From: Meghimatium bilineatum
Taxonomy: Eukaryota; Mollusca; Gastropoda; Stylommatophora; Philomycidae
Length of the DNA: 64,000 bases
Reading direction: 5' to 3'
Assembly: GCA_034231615.1 (NCBI GenBank)
Contig: CM067298.1
Coordinates: 1,059,834-1,123,833, forward strand
Shown: positions 10,365 through 20,836 of the stretch, piece after piece
Layout: each line of letters begins with the position of its first letter
Numbering within the stretch: the first letter of the stretch is position 1
Translations under genes and position numbers: made by a program
The notes under the pieces: generated by a model
What the model was told of the DNA's origin: nothing
Databases searched by the model: none
What the model saw: the letters and a program-made list of their open reading frames with translations, nothing else

Positions 10365-10545
10365 TTTCGTATCTTGAAAAAGGCCTTTTGTACCGAAACG
10401 TCGATTATGTCCTGTGTATTGTCATTTGTATGACTATATTCTGTGTTTTGTTGTGTATACCATATTAATTCATGAAGACATCCGTCAGTGATAGTGTGTC
10501 AGATGTCATCCAGTAGAACTCTATTACCTGTCTTCCATGTATTAT
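10365..10545 (+). mobile_element. Inverted copy of the Penelope-like terminal region
   Basis: CTTGAAAAAGGCCTTTTGTA-CCGAAACGTCGATTATGTCC (written in two parts) and ATTAATTCATGAAGACATCC match the minus strand of 7806-7985. The two copies are convergent mirror images ~2.4 kb apart around VPS51 exon 1. Confidence 0.6.
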
Positions 10546-10589
10546 TTTTGATGTGATAGTAGGCAGGGTGTCTGTAACTACATGTTAAC

Positions 10590-10920
10590 TTGTTATTCAG
10601 CGACAACCTGAAGTCATATGTCTAGTGCGAATTGATGGCTGCAATGTACTTGTTGCAGGAAAGCGAATGGTGTTCTAGTTTACTTTTCACACCCTCAATA
10701 ATGTCATAGTCTCAATAATGTCTCAATATGTTTGTGCCCAAATTGAACAAGAGATCATCCGCATATATAAGAATTCTACCTAGCCCAGAGACCTGCACAT
10801 GTGCAATCAATTCTGTAAGTGCAAACGTTAAAAAAGCGCAAGTGACAGTGGAGATCCCTTTGATAATCCCAGTGATATGTTCCAGTATCCCAACTCAAAG
10901 CAACTGGTCTAAACATTAGC
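10590..10920 (-). mobile_element. Non-LTR reverse transcriptase fragment (YADD box)
   Basis: The minus strand encodes GRILIYADDLLFNLGT near 10790-10735, the RT catalytic box. It is preceded in shifted frames by GLSKGSPLSLALFNV, the QG-PLSP-LFN box. It is frameshifted and truncated. Confidence 0.6.
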
Positions 10921-11054
10921 ACCATTAATATCTATTGAATGATTCACGTGTCGATATCGATGTTGATATGTCAATTAGCAAGTGGACAAGATCACGGAAA
11001 CTGAATATGGTATAAACATCTTCCAGACATATCGCTGCAGCCACTATTTATCAT

Positions 11055-11737
11055 TTTGACTGACAGCCATTGTAAATGACTGCAACAACTGGTGGGGTAT
11101 CACCCTATTATCAGTCATAGGTAAGGTCTTCTTCAGCATCATCTTGGAAAGATTAAAGAATGCTGCTGATAAACTACCCAGAGAAGAACACGCAGGCTTT
11201 AGATCAGCTCGCTCCTGCACAGATAACATATTTTCTTTTCGCACCATCATTGAAGAAGCACTCGAATTTCAGTCCTCGCTCATAATCAACTTTGTTGGCT
11301 TTGAAAAAGCATTTGATAGTCTTCATTGGCCTACGTTATGGAATATTCTACAACAATACGGTTTTCCTACCAAAATAATCAATGTTATAAAGGCATTTTA
11401 CACCAATTCACATTGTTGTGTTCAAACAAACACTGAGAAGTCAGAGTGGTTCCAAGTTGTTACGGGCGTTAAACAGGGATGCATCATGTCCCCATTACTT
11501 TTCTGCGTCGCTATTGATTGAGTCATGAGAAAGAGCACAGAAAATGAGCTGGCAGGAATAAAATGGATTAATAATACCATTCTCGAAGATCTTGACTTCG
11601 CGGATGACCTGGCCCTTTTGAGCGCAAACCACACAGATGCTCAATCTAAGCTTGACAATCTCCAACACTACTCAGATCAGATAGGCTTGAAAATCAACAC
11701 ATCAAACCCCATCAAGGCCAGCACCGTGCCGTGGTGA
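11055..11737 (+). mobile_element. Non-LTR reverse transcriptase, nearly intact palm with one in-frame stop
   Basis: Translation shows NNWWGITLLSVIGKV, then EEHAGFRSARSCTDNIF, FVGFEKAFDSLHWPTLW (first catalytic Asp replaced: FVGFEKAFD where the family usually has VD-KAFD), VTGVKQGCIMSPLLF, and FADDLALLS (catalytic YADD/FADD). One in-frame TGA interrupts at 11519. The copy is truncated at 11737 where family D begins. The CR1/RTE-type clade is not resolved. Confidence 0.85.
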
Positions 11738-11895
11738 TGGGGCTTAGTTCAGCCATCAGGGGCTGGAAACTAAGACTGGTCGGGCAGTCCCATTCGAGCA
11801 GGACCATAGTCCTGCCCAAGTAAGCAGAGTGCTGTTGACGGAGGCATCAAGCCAAAAGGCACACAGATAATCAGGATGCCACGCACAAAACACAA
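11738..11895 (+). mobile_element. Dispersed repeat family D, plus-strand copy
   Basis: This is the reverse complement of parts of 8780-8960 (CAGATAATCAGGATGCCACG then CACAAAACACAATGGA). Confidence 0.55.
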
Positions 11896-12191
11896 TGGAT
11901 TATAATTCTACGTCTCAGAACAGGACACAACCGACTCCGCAGTCACATGTATACAAAGTTCAAGATTGGCAACACAGCCATGTGTACATGTGGACAGGCA
12001 GTACAGAGTGCCAAACATATACTTCAAGAGTGTTCTGAGCATGAAACGCTGAGGCAGACATATTGGCCAGAGGAAACAACACTGGAATCAAAACTCTATG
12101 GGACACTGTATGAACTACAAAAGACAGTGAGTTTTATTAAGGAGACAGGGGTGCAAAGGGAACGCATTGCTCTAGGCGGACCCAGGGTTAG
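11896..12191 (+). mobile_element. LINE (RNase H type) 3' end fused to a duplicated flank
   Basis: [20 protein letters not shown] and the zinc-binding tail (MCTCG…[12 protein letters not shown]) match 4050-4300. The LINE tail stops at GGAGACAG (about 12150) and continues as GGGTGCAAAGGGAACGCATT, the same junction seen inverted at 7140-7190. This points to a duplicated composite segment. Confidence 0.7.
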
Positions 12192-12199
12192 CAGATAAC

Positions 12200-13449
12200 T
12201 AGGGTTGCCATCCGTCCCGCTTTTTCCGGATTGTCCCACTTTTTCATCAAAAATTAATTGTCCCGCCTAAGGGTCTGGGGGACAGCAATTTGTCCCGCTT
12301 TTTAATCCAGCCAAATTTTTCACCTACAAATTTTAATATTTTCTTAAATTATTTATTATTGGTTTGAGTTTTGTTACAAATGAAGCTTCTTTGTCCGAAA
12401 CGTCTATTTGTAGAGTCCTGCGCTAATCGCTGTTTAATAATAAAGTTTGAAGATACAACTCATAAATTTGAGAATATCCAGCACAAAATTGTTAGTGCGG
12501 AAGGCGGTATTATTTAAAAATTTACAAAAGATGACGTCTTCGGCTTCGCGAGGCGCCGAGCCTTACTCTACCCATCTCACCGCCGCTCACGTGATCTGTG
12601 CCTACGTGACAATCTGCATGCTTGTGTCCTTGTCGTATTCCTGTAGGCGCTAATAATTCATTCAACAACATCGCGCCATCCTCACCAGCAGCAAGAAGAA
12701 ATTTTGGCTTCATTCTTTCTTTATGTGTTGGAGGCTGGAGGTTGCTTCCAGGAATCCAGTCTGTTGTTACCGGTGGTTGTGAAATATTAAATTTGTTCAT
12801 TTTTAATTGAGCATTCTAATTTTGTGAATTCTTTTTTTGGATTTATTTTTATTTGGAAATGCCGAAGAGAAAGTGTTTTTTCCAAGAAAACTATTTGGAA
12901 GAATGGTCTTTCATAAAACAAGGTAGAAGTGAGAATGAAGCAGAATGCAAAATATGTCAATGTTACATTTCTATCGCGCATGGTGGGAGAACTGACATAA
13001 CAAAACATATAGGAAGTGTAAAACACAAATCTAGAATGTATTCTGCAAACACTTCACGTACTATGGACAATTATTTTTTGACTAAATCGTCAGAGCAAGG
13101 TAAATTAGTGGCAGCGACAGAACTGACAATGTGTTATCATATTGTAAAACATCATATGTCTTTCAAGTCAATGGACTGCATAACTAAGCTAAACTCAAAA
13201 CTGTTTAAAGATTCTCAAACTGCACAAAATGTGGAGCTCGGAAGAACTAAAACAACAGCAATAGTAAAGTTTTTAATAAAAAAATTACTGGTACAGGTAT
13301 TAGAATTATAATGTAATAATAATTAGTCTATGTGTGTGCTATCTCTGACTTTTCCTATGGCTATTATGCTTTACATGATGTGTCCCGCTTTCGCGTCTAA
13401 AAAAGTACCATTTGTCCCGCTTTCTGCTTCGAAGGTTCTGGCAACCCTA
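12200..13449 (+). mobile_element. hAT-family DNA transposon, 1,250 bp, with 8-bp target duplication
   Basis: The termini are TAGGGTTGCCA at 12200 and its exact reverse complement ending at 13449. They are flanked by the identical octamer CAGATAAC at 12192-12199 and 13450-13457. An 8-bp duplication is a hallmark of hAT insertion. GTCCCGCTTT occurs subterminally at both ends (near 12214, 12294, 13383, 13416). The element encodes only a 150-residue N-terminal transposase piece, so it is an internally deleted, non-autonomous derivative. The paralogous segment at 6950-7166 lacks the insertion. Confidence 0.88.
12859..13311 (+). CDS. Truncated hAT transposase N-terminus (BED-type zinc finger)
   Basis: This 150-residue frame starts at ATG 12859. 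MPKRKCFFQENYLEEWSF is followed by a BED-like finger (CKICQCYISIAHG, then DITKHIGSVKHK: C-x2-C…H-x4-H), which binds transposon ends in hAT transposases. The catalytic RNase H-like domain and the C-terminal dimerisation domain are absent. The protein is probably non-functional in transposition but could bind the ends. Confidence 0.65.
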   Translation: MPKRKCFFQENYLEEWSFIKQGRSENEAECKICQCYISIAHGGRTDITKHIGSVKHKSRMYSANTSRTMDNYFLTKSSEQGKLVAATELTMCYHIVKHHMSFKSMDCITKLNSKLFKDSQTAQNVELGRTKTTAIVKFLIKKLLVQVLEL

Positions 13450-13660
13450 CAGATAACCAAGATCCCAAATGTACCTCCACGCGGTGCACCCTGGAAACAG
13501 AAATACAGCAGCTCGAGCTGATTCTGGCCAAATCATTTGGGGATCGTGTCCGAGAATGTGGAGGTAGCAGATGGAAAGAGATTTGACTGCACAAGAGATT
13601 CATAGGGAGACTAAGCTCTGGAAAGAATATGTCACCTGATGATGATGATTTTAGTTTTGT
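13450..13660 (+). mobile_element. Right half of the composite segment hosting the hAT insertion, ending in LINE tail
   Basis: AACCAAGATCCCAAATGTAC onward matches the minus strand of 6950-7110. Near 13590-13640, GGAGACTAAGCTCTGGAAAG and a GATGATGATGAT tail resemble the end of RTE-like copies (compare 35560-35610 and 20820-20836). Confidence 0.6.
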
Positions 13661-14929
13661 GCCGTTAACATAAACATTTAGCTGTTATTTTGGTCTGTAT
13701 ATTTTCATACAAAGGATTCCTTGATTAAAGCGATACTATAGGAAATTGTCGAATTTGAAAGAATCAGAATTGGGAGGGAAGGGGGGGGGGGGTGAAGAAG
13801 ATTGAAAAATAAAATCATGAACATACATCAAGGACGGTACAAGTCCAGATTTCTCCTCACTCACTCGCAGTGCTGAAGATATAAATTGCTAGAAGACTCC
13901 ACTTGTGGATGTATACAATGTTGTAGGACATACCCCTAATATCCTGACGGCCTGCGGGTTTATAGATATAGGCCTAATGAAAATAATCCGTCCTCGTTGA
14001 TTAATCTACCAATATCTACCCAGCACAGAATACGGTGCATAGAGCAGAAACCAAAGAGATGTTCTTCAGTTGGAGTGATGTGATTGAAAAGCGATGTTCT
14101 ACAGTTGGAGTGAAGTTCTGATGCGATTGAAAAGCGATGATCCCCAATTGGAGTGATGGCATGTTCTGCGGCTGGAGTGATGGGATTGAGAAGCGATTTT
14201 CTCCATTTGGAGTGATGTCATGTTCTCCAGTTGGAGTGATGTTTCTGATGTGATTGAAAAGGTGTAGAGAAATGGTTACATGATACACTGGTTATCCCAT
14301 ATGTTCTTCACAGCTTTAAGCGATAGTCCACAGGGATCTCAGAAAACAATCTACTAGCCTATATAAACAAGAACTGCAGGGGCTACCGACTCCTACCAGG
14401 AGCGTCCACAGGTGACGGATAGTGGAAAAGCCTCTAGAGACCAGCTGCAAATAATCTTCTGAGAAAATAAGCAGCCGTTGTCCAAACCTGTGTTGCTGAC
14501 CACGAGGCATCAGGCGGCGCAGATATCCATACTAAATACCCTATGTGTGCAGTGATTCGCAGCATCAAGCGAGTGTGAGCCGCTATAAGCTCAGGTTTCT
14601 GGTATAGGGTCACTGACACCACACCAGGAACGTGCCGGGGGTGGGGAATGGGTAGGGGTTAGGTTGGGTTAGAGGGTTGCGTATGGCAAGGGGAAATTAT
14701 GGATATTGGAACAACAGAGAGGAATACTCTTAAACCATCATCCTTGAGTGGAGGTGCCTTAAATCAACATCCTTGAGGGGAGGTGCCTTAGATGACAAGA
14801 AATAAACCACAGAGGAAGGATAATGAATCACTGGCAACAACAAGACTATGCGATCGGGATTCCCCATATGCTACTGGGTATAATTTTCACATGTTTTTGA
14901 GACCACTACTGTAGTCTGTAGTCATACCC
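13661..14929. other. Intergenic stretch with weak tandem repetition
   Basis: 14055-14275 carries imperfect copies of GTTGGAGTGATG and GATTGAAAAGCGATG. A G-run (G11) lies near 13785 and a GGGTTAGGTTGGGTTAGAGG patch at 14655-14674. No gene was recognised. Confidence 0.5.
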
Positions 14930-15215
14930 TTTTTGATTGTTGTTTTGCGAAGATTCTCTCCTGGTCTTCTTCTTTTTCTTTTACCATCTAGTAGCCATTT
15001 TAATATGAAGAAAGAACTACTCAGAGAAATAAAGTTCAGGCAAATAAAATATTTTGGACACATTAAAAGACATGACTCCATGCAGACATTGAAGACCATG
15101 CTTGAAGTCAAAGGGAAGCGAGCAAGATGCAGGCAGAGATACAAGTGGGAGAATAACATCACACGATGGACTGGTTACAGTCCCAACCTTCGTTGCGGAG
15201 ATGGCACTTGATGAT
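14930..15215 (+). mobile_element. RTE-like LINE C-terminal fragment
   Basis: EIKFRQIKYFGHIKRHDSMQ, then KGKRARCRQRYKWENNITRW, match the FGHI-RH and GR-R-W motifs of RTE-like C-termini. The 5' ~70 bp is an inverted match to the GRPRR region, so the fragment is rearranged. Confidence 0.65.
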
Positions 15216-15289
15216 GAGCAATTTTAATGATAATGTTTGTAGTGATAGTCTGCTTTCATTCAATCTAAGTATAGGCATATGCCGATATA

Positions 15290-15640
15290 GAGCATAAAAA
15301 CATAGCATAGGTTCTATGAGCCCGAGAGGGGAGCAAAGAGTAGCAGTACTGTTAACCTTCCATGCATGTCGTAAGAAGTGAATAAGGAGGCTAAAGGGTG
15401 GAGTTTGTTGTTCCATCCCAAAGTCCCTATAGGGTCAAAGCGAGACTATCAGCAATCTAGGTCTTTATTGCACAGTCATGACCGAAAACCATGCTGAAGT
15501 CTGATGTTTTAGGCCTAAAGGCGTAGATGCCGCAGAAATGCTGTAGACAATGATACAACGCATTCCCCTCTCCGGACTACACTCTGCTAATCTGCAGGAG
15601 CTTGATAACGAACACAGAAGAAGCTATTGCTGTTTAGTGT
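15290..15640 (+). mobile_element. Repeat family C copy (SINE-like, shared 3' tail with family B)
   Basis: GGGGAGCAAAGAGTAGCAGT, CCATGCATGTCGTAAGAAGT and CCATGCTGAAGTCTGATGTT recur at 26870-27060, with inverted pieces at 25405-25560. The 3' end (GGACTACACTCTGCT…GCAGGAG…AACGAACACAGAAGAAG) matches the family B tail. Confidence 0.6.
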
Positions 15641-15671
15641 CTTCTACACACAAAAAGATACGGCAACCAAC

Positions 15672-15847
15672 ATGGCACAAGATGATGATTATGACAAGGG
15701 AAATGACTCTTGGCATACATGGACGAGCGTTTTCATGATTGCATGCGTTATTGTCACATCATCTTATCTAGTTTTGTGTGTGCGTTACGTTTTTAAATGT
15801 AAACAAAAGACACTCAATAGATGTTTGGTGTTCACGACTGAATCGTG
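15672..15847 (+). CDS. Candidate first coding exon of a small membrane protein (hypothetical)
   Basis: The ATG at 15672 opens MAQDDDYDKGNDSWHTW, an acidic N-terminus. A strongly hydrophobic stretch follows (TSVFMIACVIVTSSYLVLCV, about residues 18-37) and then a basic flank (RYVFKCKQK). That is the pattern of a single-pass membrane or signal-anchor protein. The frame ends in TGG TAA, but the stop overlaps a good donor (TCGTG|GTAAGA at 15848), so it may be a first exon instead. No downstream exon was recognised and no family was identified. It sits among transposons, so chance is possible. Confidence 0.3.
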
Positions 15848-15851
15848 GTAA

Positions 15852-16311
15852 GAATAGTGTAGTTAGTTAGATAATACGATATTGACTGTCGCCGTCGTAG
15901 CCTAGGTCATCATCAGGTAGAATAGCCGATCTAAGTTTAGTAGTACTAGTATAATTATAATCATTAATAGTTAATAAATAATAAATACTATACTATATTC
16001 AACTATATTGTTATTATTGTAGTTTTCTGAAAAGAACCATGCCATGCTGTTAGCCAGTTTTCTTTTGCATTCATTTTTATCATCATCACGTAACAAATTC
16101 TTTCCAGAACTCATCAGGATTGATGTCCTGAACCGGATTATCCTGTGTCGGCGCAAATTTGATTTCGTACACCGTTGTGACATTAGCAGTGTTAGATAAG
16201 TTGCATAAAATTATAGATTTTTGTAAATGGGGGTTAAAAGGATTAGAATTAGTTTATAGTTTTTTTAGGAGGGAGAAGGGTTAGAATCAGTGTTTAGATT
16301 CCCGCAGAAGA
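15852..16311. other. Intergenic, no feature recognised
   Basis: AT-rich sequence without convincing coding potential or repeat structure. Confidence 0.5.
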
Positions 16312-16462
16312 CGGATGTGTCGGGCCATTGACGCAAATAAAACGGCGACACAACGCATTTCCATTCTCAGGACTACATCCTGCTGGAAATCTAGTAGGAC
16401 CATGGTCATGCTACAATGGAGATCCAGCAGGAGTTTGAGAATGAACGGTGAAGAAGAAGTGT
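16312..16462 (+). mobile_element. Repeat family B, best-preserved copy
   Basis: It runs from GACGGATGTGTCGGGCCATT, through TCCTGCTGGAAATCTAGTAG and a near-complement (AGATCCAGCAGGAGTTTGAG), to GAACGGTGAAGAAGAAG. The central CTGCTGGA…TCCAGCAGG pair can form a hairpin. Confidence 0.7.
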
Positions 16463-16730
16463 TTAGATTTCACAAGGCAACAAAATAAAACTTTTTTTAA
16501 TCATCTGAAACCAAAATACACTTTTCTAAAGGATTTTTTGGCGCTGATTTCAGATCTGGTATCAGTTTTTTTCTATCACGTCAAGTTTTAAAGTTATGAG
16601 TGATGTTAGTTTTCACTGAACTTGGCTGTATTTTTTCGAGAATCGCAAACATCAATTAAGCAAATGATTCACATCTTCTAGACTAAATCAAATATACTCA
16701 CATCACAGCATAGATATGTAGAATGTTTCT

Positions 16731-17777
16731 TCAAAAATGCTTGGAATTTGATTTTCTGTTATATTCTTCGCCTGGATTATCACGGAATAGCATCCAGCAG
16801 AAGTCGGCCATCATACTCTCATTCCACAAACCTTGATAACGGCGCTCCATTAACTGAATGTCCTGGTGAAAACGTTCTCCTTGCTCTTCACTCACCATAC
16901 CAAGATTTTCTGGGAAGAAATCTACATGGGAGTGCAAGAAGTGCACTTTTAATGACATGCGACAGCCAAGGTTCTGGTAAGAATCTATTAGACGCTGAAC
17001 TCCTTCCCTGTACGTAGGGGACTTATGATTACCAAGAAAGTTTTCACAGACCCACTTGAATGCCTCCCAGGCTTATAGCTCAGCTCCTGACAGAGACTGT
17101 TTGAAACCTTCATCTTGTAAAACAGATCTGATTTGTGGACCTATAAATATCCCTTCCTTCATTTTCGCAGCAGTGATGTTTGGGAATTTATTAACAAGGT
17201 ACTGAAAACCTTCTGAGTTTGTCTTACCCATGGTCTTCACAAGGGTTTTCATCAGTCCTAGCTTAATATGGAGAGGTGGCAGAAATATTTTCTGTGGATC
17301 AACAAGGGGCATATTTTGGACACTGCTTGCTCCTGGCGTATAGATATGCCTGGGCTCCCAGACACGTTTGACATAGTGTTCCGCTGTTGCTCGACTATCC
17401 CATAGGCATAGGAAACAGCAGTATTTAGTGAATCCTCCTTGCATGCCCATCAACATGCCAATGACCTTTAGATCACCACAGATGTTCCACTGGTGTGTTT
17501 TATAATGGATAACTTCAAGCAAACTGTTCATGTTGTAATAAGATTCTTTCAGATAAACAGAATGTGCAACTGGTATGCTTGGTTTTAAATTTCCATTGTG
17601 CAAAAGAACTGCCTTTAAGCTTCTTCGCGAGGAATCAATGAAGAGACGCCATTCTGATGGATCATGCACTTGTGATAAACTGTTGAAGAGACCATCGATG
17701 TCCTGACAATAACTCAATGAGCCGTCAACATTGAAGAACGTCGTCATGTTGAGATTTCGTTTGGATGATTGATGCAT
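16731..17777 (-). pseudogene. Multicopy uncharacterised invertebrate protein, one in-frame stop
   Basis: A continuous minus-strand frame of 349 codons is broken by a single TAA at 17072-17070. Recognisable blocks are SEWRLFIDSSRRSLKAVLLH, HQWNICGDLKVIGMLMGMQG, then GFTKYCCFLCLWDSRA (Cys-rich), FLPPLHIKLGLMKTLV, and near the end FLHSHVDFFPENLG and SEEQGERFHQDI. I recognise this as a family found in many copies in arthropod and cnidarian gene sets, annotated only as uncharacterised. Copy number suggests a transposon protein, and the invariant H-x-D…ENLG…EEQGERFHQD block could be catalytic (inference). The N-terminus is missing, so this is a decayed copy. Confidence 0.65.
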
Positions 17778-18329
17778 CTTCTAGGCATGATAATAAGTTA
17801 ATAAGTACACAAAATAAGTTATCAAGTACACAAATGCAAGGTTTTTGCAACCTTTAAAATAAAAGAAAGTACAAAACAACGAAATCTCATAATATACTTG
17901 TCGTAATTACTTTAAGCAAACACCACACGTGTATAAATGGATTTACTATCCTATCGAATACACAAAAATGGTAGCATCGATACTAAATCACGTGACCCGA
18001 AACTGAACAAAATTGTAACAGCCAGTAATAAAGTATCGATACCAATCTAAATAAAACATTGTACTCGATTTGTGGTCATAACCACTGTTGAAAGATATTA
18101 TAATTAGCTATTACAAAAAAATGTTACGTGGTAGAAAAAAACTAAAGACAGATTTGAAATCAGCTAACCAAATACTACAAAACCCATATAAAATTATCTG
18201 TGATGATTTTTGTGTGTTGCCTTGTGTTTTTAAAAATTGTGAATTTAAAAAGGCATGACTCGATATGATTTTATAGCACAACGGTGGACGCAATCAAATT
18301 TTTACCTCCTGTGTCAATCTGCATGCCTC

Positions 18330-19825
18330 CTCCAATTAATTGATATCTTCATGCAGTCTAAGTCTTTGATGTCATCTGTTCATCTCCGGTCTACCTCTTC
18401 TCCTTTCCCAGAATTCTTCCCTCTAATAATACACGTAATTCCATGATGTCTTTTTATGTCAGAAATATTTCAGGGTTCTATGTAATTAATTTTCACCAGC
18501 CATCCTTCTTCTATATTCAGCATACTCAAAACCTCACTGTTCCTTATCTTTTCTGTCCATGAAATTATTAATATTGTCCTATAACACTTCAGTTTGAATA
18601 CCAATATTATTTTTTGCCGTTATTCTATTTATAGTCCAAGTCTGGCAGCCGTATTTTGCAACTGGAAAAATGTATGATCTAAGAAGTATAACTTTTGTCT
18701 CTTTATAACAGTTTTCCATATATTTTTCATTTCTTTTAATTTCATTATCACAAATATTGCTATCTTTTTCTAATTACCACTGCTCAATCAATTAAGTTGT
18801 TTATATTTGCACCCAGATAATCAAACTTATTGAAGTTTTCCAGTTCCATGTTATCTATTTTAATTCTTGGTGTTACTTTGGTGTTATCTGTTGTCATAAT
18901 CTTAGTTTTCTGTGTGTTTCTAATTGAAGGTTTTGCTCTTCGCTGTATGCTTTTGTTTTAATGATAATCCTCTCTAGCCCTACTATGTGAGTAGATACTG
19001 TATCATCTGCATATTTTATCTCTGATATTTCATATCTTACTATTTAAGGTTTGGAAGTTTTTGTTGCTGTTGTGATTCTATACTTTCCTCATGATGTTTT
19101 ACTCATATGTGTTGTTGTTCGTCCATCACAAGTGATGATGACCATTTGTTACATCCACTTTTGAAAATTCAATTTTAGTTATGTCCTTGATTATGAGTTC
19201 GTAGATGGCTAGTGAGCCCTATTCGAGCTGTAAATGTCCTTGGACAGTTTGGACATGGAATGATGACTGTAGACGGATCTTGGTCTATCCGTGACTTTCT
19301 AGCTGCTCTCCGCTGTTGAGCTGCTGAATTTCTCTTCTTTTTACTCATATGTATTATATGTGTGGTGATACGGTGCAGCCCTGTCTTACCCTGCTATCTA
19401 CTGAAAACCATGCTGAGATATCACCATCAACTCTCACAGCTGCTTGTTGATTATAGTAGATTCAATAAGATATGTTCTGGGTAGCCCATTTCTCTCATTA
19501 TTTCCCATAGTTGCTGATGTTGTCTATTTCTCTCAGGATGGCTTTATTAGTGATCTTTTTGGTCCATGGTATTCTGAGGATTTTTCTACAACATTTTGTT
19601 TCAAGTGTTGTTATTTTATTTTTCACTTTGTTAGTGTCCAGGATTTTGTCCAGGATTCACACCCACATATTGCCACTGGGCATATGCCTTATGCAAGCAA
19701 GAGAACCAAGTTGTTAAAAACTGTTGACTCTAATTTGCTGTTGTTCATACTGATTGAGAACTTGCTAGTGGTTTTGTTGCTTGTCATACTCTTATTCTTG
19801 TTTCCATTAAATCTTGTAGCCTAGG
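18330..19825 (-). mobile_element. Decayed RTE-like LINE, interrupted by a nested LINE fragment
   Basis: Minus-strand translation in several frames gives pieces of the RT C-terminus. One region encodes a YGCQTWTI-like segment near 18650-18620, and another gives GR-R-TD-K near 18390-18360. The palm and more 5' sequence follow toward 19825. Multiple frameshifts and stops show it is old. The element is split at 19111-19338. Confidence 0.55.
19111..19338 (-). mobile_element. Zinc-finger LINE 3' fragment nested in the RTE-like LINE, 14-bp target duplication
   Basis: TTTTACTCATATGT occurs at 19097-19110 and 19339-19352, bracketing the insert. On the minus strand it encodes RNSAAQQRRAARKSR, then CPNCPRTF and ARIGLTSHLRTHNQGHN, the same C-terminal finger as at 1070-1165. 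Confidence 0.8.
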
Positions 19826-19869
19826 TAGGCTATTTTATTATCTGTTATAAAACACCAACACAACAGCCT

Positions 19870-20836
19870 GTCACATCAGATTGAGATATTATTCTAGACT
19901 TTATAGCACATTTCAACAAATAAAACAAGGAGTCAGACAGGGATGCGTGCCGTCACCAGACCTGTTCTCTTTAAACAGTGAAAACATATTGCGTGCAATA
20001 GTAGATATCCCAGGAATATCAGTGGGAGGACATAATATAAATAATTTGAGATATGCGGATGACACTGTTCTGATTGCAAAAGGTGAGGAAGACCTTCAAA
20101 ATTTAATTAAAGTATTAGTCACAGAAAGTAAGGAGAAAGGCCTATTCCTAAATATCAAGAAAACAGAAGTAATGGTTATTTCAAAGAAACAAAATAACAC
20201 ACCTTGCAAGATCATAGTGAATGATATAGTATTAAAACAGGTCCACCAATTCAAATATCTAGGTACAATGATTACAACAGATGGAAGAAGCTCAACAGAA
20301 ATAAGATGCAGAATAGGACAGGCAAAAACAACATTCAGAAAGATGAAAAATATACTGTGTAATATGACCTTGTCATTAGAGGTGAGAAAGAGAGTTCTGC
20401 AGTGCTATATAACCCCTATACTAACATATGGGTGCGAGTCTTGGACAATAAACAAACTGGAAAGTGGGAGATTGGAGGCAACAGAGATGTGGTTCTACAG
20501 AAGAATGCTGAGAACACCATGGACTGCCAGAAAAACTAATGTAGAGTTGTTGAATGAGTTAAATGCGAAACAGACCTTAATCAACAATATAAGAAAAAGG
20601 CAATCTTATTTTTTTGGCCACTTCATGAGACAGGCTGGTTTAGAGAACATAATCACAACAGGCAAGATTGAAGGCACCGGAGACAGAGGGCGACAATGTG
20701 AGGAAATATTAGACAGTTTGACAACCTGGCACAGCAAGGAAACAACAACGACTTTGATACATAATACTGTGGACAGAGAGCTGTGGAGAGCCATGACCAC
20801 CTACGCCACCCGGCATGGCACCTGATGATGATGATA
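19870..20836 (+). mobile_element. RTE-like LINE, 314-codon intact open frame (RT palm to C-terminus)
   Basis: The frame begins in the palm (QIKQGVRQGCVPSPDLFSLN), carries the catalytic box NNLRYADDTVLIA, then [56 protein letters not shown] and FFGHFMRQAGLENI. It ends at a TGATGATGATGAT tail. It is 5'-truncated (no endonuclease or N-terminal RT), but the remaining frame is uninterrupted for 945 nt, which indicates a recent insertion. Confidence 0.9.

Noticed and set aside
14655..14680. Telomere-like GGGTTAGGTTGGGTTAG patch
   Set aside because: Only two or three imperfect hexamers in a G-rich context, too short to indicate an interstitial telomere.
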